DNA of 64,000 nt, from the NCBI GenBank assembly GCA_963921245.4, contig CAWUEY030000001.1:434001-498000 (forward strand), read 5' to 3'. A program made the translations under genes and the position numbers. Under the pieces are notes generated by a model. The model was not told where the DNA came from and did not search any database. It worked only from the letters and a program-made list of their open reading frames with translations. The DNA comes from JABJGO01 sp963921245 (GTDB lineage: Bacteria; Pseudomonadota; Alphaproteobacteria; Rhodospirillales; Casp-alpha2). This document shows positions 53,627 to 63,234 of this stretch, piece after piece; within the stretch, counting starts at the first letter, position 1, and each line of letters begins with the position of its first letter.

Positions 53627-54628
53627 TCATTGACTTTGCTCAAGGAATGCCTCGAGCTTTTCTTCGGCTCCCGACGGCAACGGTGATCGCGGATCGTCAA
53701 TCCAGCTTTCGATATCACGCCAAATTGTCTCGCCCATAAGATCGCGGATAAGCATGTGGTAACCATTTTCATAGACCGCAATCCGGCGGGTGCCCGGTTC
53801 AACCTCAGGCAGGTTCAGCAGCATCTCCCTGGTCGGTTTTTTGCGAATGATTTCGTCTTTTGCGCCATAGAGGATCAGGCTGTTGGCCTGGAACCGTTTT
53901 GAGCCCTCCAGTGCGTGATCCATGAGATTGACGATACCCCATAACGCGTCCACACGGGTTTTCTTGATGACCAGGGGATCACGCCCGAGACTTCGTAACA
54001 TCTCAGTGTTGTCCGATGGTGTAATTTTCAAACCCTGTGCGGAGAGCCGGAGGCCGGGCAGTGTGTTTTTCGCCAGCCATAACGCACCGCGCTGATAGAG
54101 CGGCATGGTCCGCCGACCCCAGACAGCAGGCGCGGCAACAATGTAGCCGGCGGCATCAGGGGCGCGGGCGCTGGTTGCAACACTCATGGCCACGGCGGCA
54201 CCCATACTTTCTCCAAAGAAATAAACGGGCTGTTCTGGGTGTTTTTGCCGCACGACCTGATACACGGACAGGGCATCGGCAATATACGCATCGACCCCGG
54301 CCCAATAACCGGCGGTTTGCGTTGCGCCGAAGCCGCGCTGATCGTAGGCGTAACTGGTCACCCCCCGGGTTGAGAGATAGGTGCCAATATCCTCAAAAAA
54401 ATGCCCGTAATCGTTAAACCCATGCAGGGCAATGATGACCGCCTTGGGTGACCTGTCCTGTGCAGGCCAGGTATGGATCGGCAACCTGAACCCGTCCGGC
54501 ATCACAAAATGATCCGCCGCCATCGTTGGTGATTGCACGACCGGGCCGCGTTCCTTGATCATCGGGCTACACCCCGCAACAAGAGCCAAAATGGCGGCGG
54601 CGACAATCTGACGAAACGTAGAGGCCAT
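53627..54628 (-). CDS. Alpha/beta hydrolase lipoprotein, lysophospholipase-like
   Basis: 333 residues. A lipoprotein signal ends in LALVAGC (lipid on Cys20), so it sits in the cell envelope. The serine hydrolase S33 fold shows ALHGFNDYGHFF (oxyanion strand), YAYDQRGFGAT, the nucleophile elbow GESMGAAVAM, the acid in YGAKDEI and the base in ENGYHMLIRD. The pattern is that of monoacylglycerol lipase / lysophospholipase proteins. It starts 15 bp after the ABC ATPase gene stop, so they likely share an mRNA; a link between lipid transport and lipid hydrolysis is only a guess. Confidence 0.88.
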   Translation of the reverse strand: MASTFRQIVAAAILALVAGCSPMIKERGPVVQSPTMAADHFVMPDGFRLPIHTWPAQDRSPKAVIIALHGFNDYGHFFEDIGTYLSTRGVTSYAYDQRGFGATQTAGYWAGVDAYIADALSVYQVVRQKHPEQPVYFFGESMGAAVAMSVATSARAPDAAGYIVAAPAVWGRRTMPLYQRGALWLAKNTLPGLRLSAQGLKITPSDNTEMLRSLGRDPLVIKKTRVDALWGIVNLMDHALEGSKRFQANSLILYGAKDEIIRKKPTREMLLNLPEVEPGTRRIAVYENGYHMLIRDLMGETIWRDIESWIDDPRSPLPSGAEEKLEAFLEQSQ

Positions 54629-54643
54629 GCCGCCCGTTCCCGA

Positions 54644-55624
54644 CTATGCGGCATCGCCGGATGTATCCGCGCGCGATCCTGTCAGGGAAACAAAGATGTC
54701 TTCAAGTTCTGCTTCACGCGTGGTTACATCAACGACACCGAACCCCGCCTCGTTGACGGCGGCAAGGATATCACCGGAGCGGACCCTGCTGGGTGGATAA
54801 CAGAACCGCAATGTCCGTTCGTCGGTACGTTCCACGTGATACTGTAAAAGACGATCAGGAATTGCCGGAACCTCCCGGTCAACGGATACGGAAATTTCCT
54901 TTGTATCTAGCCTGCGCACCAGATCACGGGTCCGTTCATTGGCGACCAGCGCACCATGGTTGATGATGGCGATTTGATCGCAGAGTTGTTCAGCCTCTTC
55001 CAGATAGTGTGTGGTTAGCAACACCGTCGTGCCCGCTTCGTTCAACCTGCGAACGTACCGCCACAATTGGTGCCGCAACGCCACGTCGACCCCCGCCGTG
55101 GGTTCATCCAGAACCAGAACCCGGGGTGAGTGAACCATGGCCTTACCCACAAGAAGACGCCGTCGCATCCCGCCGGACAGAGAGCGCGCGTAGGCATTTC
55201 GTTTGTCCAGTAGCCCGACGGCATCCAGTATTTCTTCGGTTCGCCGTTCTGATCTGGGTACGCCGTAGAGCCCCGCCTGCAGGTCGAGCAGCTCATAGGG
55301 AGAAAAAAACGGATCCATGTTGAGTTCCTGGGGCACAATGCCGATGGCGCGGCGGGCCTGGCGCATGTCGCTTTCGATATCGTATCCCCATATGCGTGCC
55401 GTACCGGACGATTTGACGACCAGCCCGGCGAGGATGTTGATCAGGGTCGATTTCCCGGCACCATTGGGCCCCAGTAACCCAAAAAAAGAACCGCACGGTA
55501 TGGTCAGGCTAATGTCGTCCAGCGCGCGATGAGAGCCCTGTTTACCATTCCCCTTATAGGTTTTGGACAGGTTGGCGATTTCGATCGCGTGGGCTGGCGC
55601 GTGCTCTGGTGACGGTTCGGTCAT
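54644..55624 (-). CDS. ABC transporter ATP-binding protein
   Basis: 326 residues from ATG 55624 (MTEPSPEH); a start 14 codons upstream is possible. One ABC domain: Walker A GLLGPNGAGKSTLINIL, Q loop VPQELNMDPFF, signature LSGGMRRRLLVGKAM, Walker B VLVLDEPTAGVD, and H loop LTTHYLEEAE. The ~100-residue C-terminal extension resembles that of ATPases for ABC-2-type exporters (YadG/CcmA/NodI-like). No permease gene is adjacent; the next gene downstream is a lipoprotein hydrolase. The substrate is unknown. Confidence 0.92.
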   Translation of the reverse strand: MTEPSPEHAPAHAIEIANLSKTYKGNGKQGSHRALDDISLTIPCGSFFGLLGPNGAGKSTLINILAGLVVKSSGTARIWGYDIESDMRQARRAIGIVPQELNMDPFFSPYELLDLQAGLYGVPRSERRTEEILDAVGLLDKRNAYARSLSGGMRRRLLVGKAMVHSPRVLVLDEPTAGVDVALRHQLWRYVRRLNEAGTTVLLTTHYLEEAEQLCDQIAIINHGALVANERTRDLVRRLDTKEISVSVDREVPAIPDRLLQYHVERTDERTLRFCYPPSRVRSGDILAAVNEAGFGVVDVTTREAELEDIFVSLTGSRADTSGDAA

Positions 55625-55835
55625 CCAATTATCCCAAGTATTCACGACAGGGCCTCTCGGTAGCACTGGAACACCGCTCAGTCAAAGCATCTGACGGCTT
55701 TATGCAAGATTCCGACACGCTCGTGACAGGGCCTGAAAAACACGCATCCGCCCGATTCCAGTGAGCAATTTATTGATTGTCGGCGGCCAATGAGTATCAT
55801 CTAGACTTCGGCGATACCCGCTCAAGGAACTGGTT

Positions 55836-56015
55836 ATGGACGCGGAAGAGACAATCATGGTGTCGGACACCACAGTTGGATGCGATGGCGGTGGTGGTCC
55901 GCTTGGGCATCCCCTGGTTTACCTCCAGATCGGTTCGGAAGGCGAAATTGTCTGCCCCTATTGCAGCCGTCGATTTGTGCTTGAAGAAGGCGCCAGCATG
56001 GCGGCAGGACACTGA
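55836..56015 (+). CDS. Small zinc-finger (CHCC) protein
   Basis: 59 residues from ATG 55836; an in-frame ATG seven codons later is possible. The sequence has the CHCC-type zinc-finger: Cys16, then His25 in PLGHPLVYL, then the pair CPYC, followed by SRRFVLEEG. This small domain also occurs in the NDUFS6 subunit of complex I and as stand-alone alphaproteobacterial proteins. Its role here is unknown. Its stop TGA at 56013-56015 overlaps the CTG codon at 56012 that appears to start polA. Confidence 0.8.
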   Translation: MDAEETIMVSDTTVGCDGGGGPLGHPLVYLQIGSEGEIVCPYCSRRFVLEEGASMAAGH

Positions 56016-58882
56016 GCAGCGCCGCCGGAAAACCCGAACATGTATACCTGATTGACGGTTCGGGCTTTATCTTCCGCGCCTTTCATGCGTTGCCCCCCAT
56101 GACCCGGGGGGATGGAACACCGGTCAATGCCGTTTTCGGCTTCACGAAGATGGTTATGAAACTTGTGGACGATGCGGACGCCGACCATATCGCCGTCGTC
56201 TTTGACACAAAGCGCAAGACGTTCCGCAACGATATCTACGCGGATTACAAGGCCAATCGGGTCGCGCCGCCGGAAGAGCTCATCCCCCAATTTGATCTGG
56301 TCCGTCAGGCGACAGACGCATTGAATGTTTCCCGCGTGGAGATGGAAGGGTTCGAGGCCGATGACCTGATCGCGACCTATGCGAAACTGGCCCGCGAACA
56401 GGGTGCCGATGTAACCATTGTTTCATCTGACAAGGACTTGATGCAAATCGTCGATGAAAAAACCACCATGCTTGACGCCATGAAGAACAGACGGATCGGC
56501 CCCGCCGACGTCGTGGAAAAATTCGGCGTCACGCCGGACAAGGTTGTGGATGTTCAGGCGCTGGCCGGGGACAAGACGGACAATGTTCCCGGCATTCGCG
56601 GGATTGGCGTCAAAACCGCCGCACAGTTGATCAACGAATACGGAGACCTAGATACCCTGTTGGCCAGGGCAGAGGAAATCAAACAGCCCAAACGCCGCGC
56701 ATCCCTGATCAGCGAAGCAGATGCCGCGCGTGTTTCTCGTGAACTTGTCCGCCTGCGCGACGATATCACGATCAAACAGGAACTCGCCAGTTTTGCCGTT
56801 CGTGCCCCCGATCCGTCGACGTTGCTTTCCTTCCTTCAGGAACAGACGTTCAAATCCCTGGTGACGGTTGTCGCCAGTCGGTTCGGGGTAACACCGCCGG
56901 AACCAAAAGACAGCGAGGCGGCCACAGTTCAGAGTAACGCGGATCAAGAACCGGCACCAGCGAAGCCGACACCGCCTCAATTGTTTGCGTCACTGGAAGA
57001 GACAACCTATGAACTGGTCCAGACCACGGACGCCTTGAACGCCTGGGTCGAGGGTATCTATGCCGTTGGCCGTGTCGCCGTGGATACGGAAACCACATCG
57101 CTCGATTCCATGAGCGCCCGCCTTGTCGGCATTTCGCTATCCTGTGCACCCGGCGAGGGATGCTACATTCCTCTCGGCCATCGTCGAGCAGAAATTCAGG
57201 GCGGTTTCGATTTTGGTGACGGTGGCGACAGTGGTGACAGTGCCGGTTCTGATACCAATGCCGCGGGATTGCTTCCTGGCCAGATTTCCATGGATGAGGC
57301 GCTTGCCGTCCTGAAACCAGTGCTGGAAGACCCGTCGATCCTGAAAATCGGCCAGAACATCAAATACGATATGCAGATTTTTGCGCGCCATGGCATCCAT
57401 GTCTCACCCGTGGATGATACCATGTTGTTATCCTATGTGACGGAGGGCGGGCTTCATAGCCACGGCATGGACCGCATGGCAGAGCGGCACCTGAATTACG
57501 CCACGATAAAGTTCTCTGATGTTGCAGGCAGTGGCAGAAGCCAGGTCACGTTTGACCTGGTTGCTTTGGATAAAGCCCTGAATTATGCCGCCGAAGATGC
57601 GGACATAACCCTCAGACTGCATCATATCCTGAAACAGAAGCTTGTCGATGACCGGTTGATCCGGGTCTACGAAACCCTGGAACGGCCATTGATCCACGTG
57701 CTGGACCGAATGGAACAGACAGGCATCAGGGTTGATGCGGGTGTCCTTAAATCCCTTTCCCGGGATTTTGCGTCACGCATCGGAGATCTGGAAACGGACA
57801 TTTACGCGTTGGCAGGCAGAGAGTTCAATGTCGCCTCACCCAAACAGTTGGGAGAGGTCCTGTTTGATGATCTCGGTTTGCCGGGCGGCAGGAAAGGTAA
57901 AACCGGGGCCTATGTGACCGGAGCGGAAATTCTGGAAGGGTTAGCCGCCGCTGGTCATGACTTACCGACCAAAGTTCTTGAATTCAGGCAACTGTCGAAA
58001 CTCAAGAGCACCTACACAGATACCTTGATTGATCAGATCAATGCGAAAACCGGTCGAGTCCATACGTCCTACGCCCAGGCCGTCGCATCAACGGGCCGCT
58101 TGAGCTCCTCGGACCCCAACCTGCAAAATATTCCCATACGAACGGAAGAAGGTCGTAAAATCCGAAAAGCGTTTATCCCGGAACAGGGCTACACGCTGAT
58201 GTCAGCCGACTATTCCCAGATTGAGCTGCGGCTGTTGGCACATGTCGCGAAAATAGATGCCTTGAAAGAAGCCTTTCACAACGATCTGGACATTCACGCC
58301 ATGACCGCCAGTCAGGTCTTCAACGTGCCCATGGACGGTATGGACCCAATGGTCAGGCGCAATGCAAAGGCCATCAATTTTGGCATCATTTACGGTATCT
58401 CTGCCTTCGGTTTGGCGCGGCAGCTGGATATTTCCCGCACCGATGCACAAAGCTATATTGATGCCTATTTCGAACGGTATCCGGGTATACGGCAATACAT
58501 GAACGACACCATTGCGCACGCCAGGAAGTACGGCTTCGTGGAAACCCTGTATGGACGGAGATGCCACACGTCAGAGATAAACGACCGCCAGCCGAACCGG
58601 CGCGGCTTCGCGGAACGCGCGGCCATCAATGCCCCCATTCAGGGTGGGGCCGCGGATATTATCAAACGCGCCATGATTCAATTGCCGGGAGCGCTTGATA
58701 AAGCCGGGCTGGGTGCACGGATGTTGTTACAGGTCCACGACGAATTGATCTTCGAAGTGCCAGACGCAGAACTGATTCAGACAGAAGAACTGGTGAAAAC
58801 CGTGATGGAGAATGCTGCGCGCCTGGATGTTCCGCTGGTGGTTGATCCCGGTCATGGCAACACCTGGGACGAGGCGCATTAG
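56012..58882 (+). CDS. polA: DNA polymerase I
   Basis: 956 residues if it starts at CTG 56012. The conserved N-terminus VYLIDGSGFIFRAFHAL with its metal-binding Asp begins at 56042, yet no ATG, GTG or TTG lies in frame between the upstream stop at 55982 and that point. So the start is the CTG overlapping the zinc-finger stop (CTGA) or a sequence error. Domains: 5' nuclease (about 1-290), 3'-5' exonuclease (about 330-540, with RVAVDTETTSLDS intact, so proofreading is likely) and polymerase (SADYSQIELRLLAH, RRNAKAINFGIIYG, LLQVHDELIFEV). It fills gaps in replication and repair. A Gly/Asp/Ser-rich insert lies near 395-410. Confidence 0.95.
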   Translation: MSSAAGKPEHVYLIDGSGFIFRAFHALPPMTRGDGTPVNAVFGFTKMVMKLVDDADADHIAVVFDTKRKTFRNDIYADYKANRVAPPEELIPQFDLVRQATDALNVSRVEMEGFEADDLIATYAKLAREQGADVTIVSSDKDLMQIVDEKTTMLDAMKNRRIGPADVVEKFGVTPDKVVDVQALAGDKTDNVPGIRGIGVKTAAQLINEYGDLDTLLARAEEIKQPKRRASLISEADAARVSRELVRLRDDITIKQELASFAVRAPDPSTLLSFLQEQTFKSLVTVVASRFGVTPPEPKDSEAATVQSNADQEPAPAKPTPPQLFASLEETTYELVQTTDALNAWVEGIYAVGRVAVDTETTSLDSMSARLVGISLSCAPGEGCYIPLGHRRAEIQGGFDFGDGGDSGDSAGSDTNAAGLLPGQISMDEALAVLKPVLEDPSILKIGQNIKYDMQIFARHGIHVSPVDDTMLLSYVTEGGLHSHGMDRMAERHLNYATIKFSDVAGSGRSQVTFDLVALDKALNYAAEDADITLRLHHILKQKLVDDRLIRVYETLERPLIHVLDRMEQTGIRVDAGVLKSLSRDFASRIGDLETDIYALAGREFNVASPKQLGEVLFDDLGLPGGRKGKTGAYVTGAEILEGLAAAGHDLPTKVLEFRQLSKLKSTYTDTLIDQINAKTGRVHTSYAQAVASTGRLSSSDPNLQNIPIRTEEGRKIRKAFIPEQGYTLMSADYSQIELRLLAHVAKIDALKEAFHNDLDIHAMTASQVFNVPMDGMDPMVRRNAKAINFGIIYGISAFGLARQLDISRTDAQSYIDAYFERYPGIRQYMNDTIAHARKYGFVETLYGRRCHTSEINDRQPNRRGFAERAAINAPIQGGAADIIKRAMIQLPGALDKAGLGARMLLQVHDELIFEVPDAELIQTEELVKTVMENAARLDVPLVVDPGHGNTWDEAH

Positions 58883-58895
58883 GGCAGATCTGATC

Positions 58896-59834
58896 ATGCG
58901 ACGTATCCCGGCCCCCACTTCCATAAGTCCGGAAGCACAAGCGTTCATCAATTCGACAACCGCCGAACCAATCGCGCCGGTTGCCGTCGAGACGATACAA
59001 GGGATTCGTGACCATGTTGCGGTGAGGTGCCAGCCTCTGGTGCAGGAAATTCAGGCCCGCTACGGCCCTGAAATCACGGAATCCACCATTGCAACCATAC
59101 CCGTTCAGATTATCCGTGCAGGCTCCAGCCCCCTGACAATCGATGCTGTGATCCTGTATTTTTTTGGTGGGGGTTTTGTAACCGGCGGTCCGACGTCGGA
59201 TCAATTAATAACCGTTCCGCTTGCCCACAAAACGGGTGCCAAGATTTATGCACCCTATTACAGGCTTGCCCCCGAACATCCCTTTCCGGCGGCACCGGAT
59301 GATTGTTTTGAGGTATACAAGGCCCTGCTCGGGACCGTGGGCGCAGAGCGGATTGCCATTGCCGGTGAATCTGCTGGGGGTAATCTGGCATTATCGGTGT
59401 TGATTAGGGCGCGGCAAGAAGGTTTGCCTATGCCCCGGGCGGCGGGCCTGTTTTCCCCGGTTGGAGACATGCTTTATTCCAGTGATACGATCAACACCCT
59501 GAACGGGATTGATCCGACCCTTACCCATTCGCCAACCATGGACGATGCCTATGCGGCCGAGCATGATAGATCTCATCCCTGGATGTCGCCCGTTTACGCC
59601 AGCTACGATAAATCATTTCCCGCCACCCTCATCACAACGGGAACACGGGATTTGCTGCTCAGTGAGTGTGCCCGGTTATCGACAGTCATGCGCCATGCTG
59701 GCGTAGATGTTTCGCTTCACGTCTGGGAAGGGATGTGGCACGTGTTTGAGTACTATCCTCATATTCCCGAGGGGCAAAAATCACTGGACGAAATGGCATC
59801 TTTTCTCGTGGGCCATTTGAACGGGCCAGCCTGA
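58896..59834 (+). CDS. HSL-type alpha/beta hydrolase (esterase)
   Basis: 312 residues from ATG 58896. Hormone-sensitive-lipase family: YRLAPEHPFPAAPDD, nucleophile elbow GESAGGNLAL, the acid in TGTRDLLLSE and the base in WEGMWHVFEY. The oxyanion motif, usually H-G-G-G, reads YFFGGGF here, so the first His is replaced by Phe. Residues around it are otherwise normal, as in some family members. It probably hydrolyses short-chain esters; the substrate is unknown. It follows polA by 13 bp. Confidence 0.88.
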   Translation: MRRIPAPTSISPEAQAFINSTTAEPIAPVAVETIQGIRDHVAVRCQPLVQEIQARYGPEITESTIATIPVQIIRAGSSPLTIDAVILYFFGGGFVTGGPTSDQLITVPLAHKTGAKIYAPYYRLAPEHPFPAAPDDCFEVYKALLGTVGAERIAIAGESAGGNLALSVLIRARQEGLPMPRAAGLFSPVGDMLYSSDTINTLNGIDPTLTHSPTMDDAYAAEHDRSHPWMSPVYASYDKSFPATLITTGTRDLLLSECARLSTVMRHAGVDVSLHVWEGMWHVFEYYPHIPEGQKSLDEMASFLVGHLNGPA

Positions 59835-59865
59835 CAACATGGCCTGACAGCTTGATCGCTCCTGA

Positions 59866-60528
59866 TCAGAGCGCCTGTCGTCGAGCCGGTTTGGGCCGGT
59901 ATTTCTGCCACACACGGGCCGCCAACAACGTGGCTGTTATGCCTGCATAAATTAGAGGCTCAATCTGAATACCCTTGCGCATCATAAAGAAGTGCAAGCA
60001 ACCCAGCGGTACGATCACATAGATGGATTGATGCAGGCGGCGCCATCTCAAAGGCCCCAGCCGTTTGACCATCCCTGCCGTGGAAGTGACGGCCATGGGA
60101 ATCAGCAGTATGAACGCCGCCATACCAACGGTAATGTAGGTTCTCTTGGTGACATCAGACCAAATCTCGTCCCAATAGAAACCCTTGTCGAGAACCACAT
60201 AGCTGGCCAGGTGAAGACACACATAAAAGAACGCATACAGACCGAGCATCCGGCGGAAACGGAAAAGCCAGCGCCATCCGAAAACAAGGCGAACGGGCGT
60301 CACTGCCAACGCGATCATCAAAAACCGCAACGCCCAGTCGCCGAGATATCGGTTGAGGAATTCCTGTGGGTTTGGCCCGAGGCCACTACCGCCGACACCG
60401 GGCGTAAAGGCCAGCCAAACGGCCCAGGCAAGGGGCGCAAGACAAATGACGAAAACCGCGACTTTCGCCGCGGCGCGTCTCAGATTTGTGGCGCGAAGGG
60501 TCGTTTCATTTGCCGAAGAAGAACTCAT
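59866..60528 (-). CDS. msrQ: Haem-binding membrane subunit MsrQ
   Basis: 220 residues with six hydrophobic helices and conserved histidines (in FYVCLHLASYV, RRLHQSIYVIVPLGCLHFF) that fit haem ligation. Family motifs are GPNPQEFLNRYLGDWAL and FRRMLGLYAFFY. MsrQ takes electrons from the respiratory chain and passes them to the periplasmic methionine sulfoxide reductase MsrP, whose gene is directly upstream (13 bp between). Start ATG 60528. Together they repair oxidised periplasmic proteins. Confidence 0.95.
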   Translation of the reverse strand: MSSSSANETTLRATNLRRAAAKVAVFVICLAPLAWAVWLAFTPGVGGSGLGPNPQEFLNRYLGDWALRFLMIALAVTPVRLVFGWRWLFRFRRMLGLYAFFYVCLHLASYVVLDKGFYWDEIWSDVTKRTYITVGMAAFILLIPMAVTSTAGMVKRLGPLRWRRLHQSIYVIVPLGCLHFFMMRKGIQIEPLIYAGITATLLAARVWQKYRPKPARRQAL

Positions 60529-60541
60529 ACAAAATGAAATA

Positions 60542-61528
60542 CTAGTAGAATTTGCTCAAGTCCATCCCGTCATAAAGTGAACCGACTTCTTCTTCATAAC
60601 CGTTCAACATTTCCGTTTCCCGTCGCTTGGCAAAGATACCCGTACCGACGACACGTTCGCGGGCCTGACTCCAGCGCGGATGATCGACGTCCGGATTTAC
60701 ATTGGAGTAGAACCCGTATTCACGAGGATTGGTCAGGTTCCAGGTGCAGGGTGGCTGCTCTTCAACCAGGGCAATACTGACAATGGATTTAATGCTCTTG
60801 AATCCGTACTTCCAGGGAACAATCAGCCGCACCGGGGCACCGTTCTGGTTCGGCAGGACCTCACCATACATGCCAACCGTCAAAAGCGTCAGGTCGTTCA
60901 TGGCTTCATCGATCCGCAGACCTTCCACATAAGGCCAGGGGATCACGCCGCGAAGCTGGCCGGGCATCCGGTCCGGATCATACAATGTCTTGAACGCCAC
61001 GTACCGGGCTTTTGATGTTGGCCCGACCCGTTTCAAGACATCGGCTAACGGCACGCCGACCCAGGGCACAACCATGGACCAGGCTTCAACACAGCGGAAA
61101 CGATAGATCCGTTCTTCCAGTTGGTACGGCTTCAACAGATCGTCGATATCAAAGGTACCGGGGTTTTCAACCGCGCCTGCGATGGTAACGGTCCAGGGGC
61201 GGGGATTGAACGCCTGGGCATTTTCAGCCGGATCTTCCTTCCCCGTCCCGAATTCGTAGAAATTGTTATAGCTGGTCGCGACAACCCTGTCGGTGGGCAG
61301 CTCTTCGCCTATGGAATCCAGGGTGTAGACATCACTTTTTATGGCATTGAGAGATTGTGCCGCGGCCACCGGGCTGGATGACAGCAAATTGCCAACTGTG
61401 CCCCCTGCGACGGCACCCAAACCCAACGCACCCGCACCTTTCATAAATGCACGTCTGTTCTCGAACACATTTCGCGCGGTTATCTCGGACGATTTTATCT
61501 TGTTCTTTCTCGCAATTTTGATCAGCAT
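60542..61528 (-). CDS. msrP: Periplasmic methionine sulfoxide reductase MsrP
   Basis: 328 residues from ATG 61528, chosen for the GAGGATTT before it; a further ATG seven codons upstream lacks a ribosome site. A Tat signal shows ENRRAFMKGAGALG, with cleavage near PVAAAQ. The molybdopterin fold contains FRCVEAWSMVVPWVG, whose Cys ligates the metal, plus KYGFKSIKSI and PPCTWNLTNPREYGFYSNV (in part). It reduces both forms of methionine sulfoxide in periplasmic proteins. Forms an operon with msrQ. Confidence 0.96.
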   Translation of the reverse strand: MLIKIARKNKIKSSEITARNVFENRRAFMKGAGALGLGAVAGGTVGNLLSSSPVAAAQSLNAIKSDVYTLDSIGEELPTDRVVATSYNNFYEFGTGKEDPAENAQAFNPRPWTVTIAGAVENPGTFDIDDLLKPYQLEERIYRFRCVEAWSMVVPWVGVPLADVLKRVGPTSKARYVAFKTLYDPDRMPGQLRGVIPWPYVEGLRIDEAMNDLTLLTVGMYGEVLPNQNGAPVRLIVPWKYGFKSIKSIVSIALVEEQPPCTWNLTNPREYGFYSNVNPDVDHPRWSQARERVVGTGIFAKRRETEMLNGYEEEVGSLYDGMDLSKFY

Positions 61529-61704
61529 TGAAATCCTCGGTGCCTTCATATCTTGAAATGATGATCCGTCATTCTACCTGAAAATCACGTTCAGGACAGA
61601 TGTTCATTGAAATTTCACGATCAGTTGATATCACGTTACTCACCGCCGTTTCGACTCGAGAGAACCCCATAAGCGACTTTATTCTAAATCTTTAAGACGT
61701 GGCA

Positions 61705-62373
61705 ATGAGAACGCTCTATCATCTGTGGCTTTCCCCCTTCTGTCGCACGGTTCGCGTAGCACTCGGCGAGAAGAAGCTTGAATTCCAGATGCAAACGGAA
61801 AACATCTGGGAACGTAGAGCGGACTTTCTTGCGATCAATCCGGCGGGCGAGGTGCCGGTTCTTGTGGATAAGAACAACGCGGCCATCTCCGGGTGTGGCG
61901 TCATCTGCGAGTATCTGGAAGAAACCTATCCTGACGTCTCCCTTCTGCCCCAATCATCCCTGGCCCGCGCCGAAACCCGTCGCCTGGTACACTGGTTCAA
62001 TACGAAGTTTAATACTGAAGTTACCGAAAACCTGCTGGGTGAAAAGATGATGAAGCGGTTTCTGGGTCTTGGAGAGCCGTCCGCCACGGCCATCCGGGCC
62101 GGGTATCGTAACCTGAAAGTTCATCTGGACTATATCACCTTTCTGATTGAACGCCGAAACTGGATCGTTGGTGATGATCTGACGTTTGCCGACATTGCCG
62201 CCGCCACCCATATTTCCTCCCTGGACTACATGGCCGAAATTTCCTGGGAAGATCACGAAACCGTTAAGACCTGGTACGCTCGGATAAAATCGCGACCCAG
62301 TTTCCGAACCCTGCTAGGGGATCGTATCCCTGGTGCGCCGCCGCCGAACCATTATGCAGACCTCGACTTTTAA
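61705..62373 (+). CDS. Glutathione S-transferase family protein
   Basis: 222 residues from ATG 61705 (a GTG two codons earlier is possible). The N-terminal thioredoxin-like domain has LYHLWLSPFCRTVRVALGEK with an S-P-F-C active-site-like motif, AINPAGEVPVLVD (cis-proline loop) and SGCGVICEYLEETYP, where the usual glutathione-binding Glu-Ser is altered to Ser-Gly. The all-helical C-terminal domain has DDLTFADIAAATHISSLDY. The reaction is unknown; it may be a detoxification or repair enzyme. Stands alone. Confidence 0.88.
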   Translation: MRTLYHLWLSPFCRTVRVALGEKKLEFQMQTENIWERRADFLAINPAGEVPVLVDKNNAAISGCGVICEYLEETYPDVSLLPQSSLARAETRRLVHWFNTKFNTEVTENLLGEKMMKRFLGLGEPSATAIRAGYRNLKVHLDYITFLIERRNWIVGDDLTFADIAAATHISSLDYMAEISWEDHETVKTWYARIKSRPSFRTLLGDRIPGAPPPNHYADLDF

Positions 62374-62375
62374 AC

Positions 62376-63185
62376 CTACTCTTCGATAGATACGTCCATC
62401 AGTTCCAGGTTGCGCTGGGCATATGCTGCCGGCGCGGTATCCGGTCCGAGCTCCAACACCCACATCCAATCCTTGCGCGCACCGTCGTTATCACCTTTCA
62501 GGCGACGGACGATTCCCCGCTCAAGCAGAGCGTCCAGATGAGTGGGCGCGAAATCCAGAATGCGCTCAAGGTCGCGCAAGGCCAGATCATAGTTTTCCAG
62601 GTAACGGTTGGCGCTGGCTCGAAACAGATAGGCGTCAACCGGCGCGGGGTCGAGTTCTATCGCTTTGTCGAAATTTTCAATGGCCTCTTCATAAAGAGAC
62701 ATTTCCGCCAAGACCGCGCCTCGATCAAGATACAGCGATGCCTGTTCGGGCGAAATCCCAATGGCCGCCACCAGGGTTACAAAGGCCCGTTCGGGCTGAT
62801 TATCCAGCACCCATGCCTGTGCCGCCTGCGCCAACAACCCACTGCGCCGAGCGGCACTATCCGTCGGTTCGCTGGCCAGCGCTTCCAGTCGTTCCGCGGC
62901 CGCCCGGTAATGCCCCAATTCAATGAGCGATACCGCTGCACAGTGTTCTGCTGCATCGCCACCACCAAGATCCCGCCAGGCGACAGCATCATCAAAAGAC
63001 CGGGCCGCATTGGTTTGCGAAAGCCGGATACAGCTTTTGTATCGTTCCGCATCGGTTTCCACATTCAGGGTTTGCGCCCAGCCAGGGTGCGACTGCAACA
63101 CGAAAGACGCAAACAGTATACCGGTCACGGCAAACGCAATCCGGGGACAGACAGCTCTCTGCTTATATGATAACAAATACTGCAT
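62376..63185 (-). CDS. Secreted TPR-repeat protein
   Basis: 269 residues. The first ~38 form a signal peptide ending GWAQ, so the protein is periplasmic. From ~100 to 260, tetratricopeptide repeats are visible: AAAERLEALASEP, ASLYLDRGAVLAEMSLYEEAIENFDKAIELDP (in part), DAYLFRASANRYLENYDLALRDLERIL and DALLERGIVRRLKGDNDGARKDW. Such repeats bind other proteins; no enzymatic domain is present. It is convergent with the glutathione transferase gene (2 bp between) and divergent from the SDR gene. Confidence 0.82.
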   Translation of the reverse strand: MQYLLSYKQRAVCPRIAFAVTGILFASFVLQSHPGWAQTLNVETDAERYKSCIRLSQTNAARSFDDAVAWRDLGGGDAAEHCAAVSLIELGHYRAAAERLEALASEPTDSAARRSGLLAQAAQAWVLDNQPERAFVTLVAAIGISPEQASLYLDRGAVLAEMSLYEEAIENFDKAIELDPAPVDAYLFRASANRYLENYDLALRDLERILDFAPTHLDALLERGIVRRLKGDNDGARKDWMWVLELGPDTAPAAYAQRNLELMDVSIEE

Positions 63186-63234
63186 TCCTGCTCTTTACCC
63201 CTCGTCAGGCTCACGATCAAGAAGGTGCATACCT

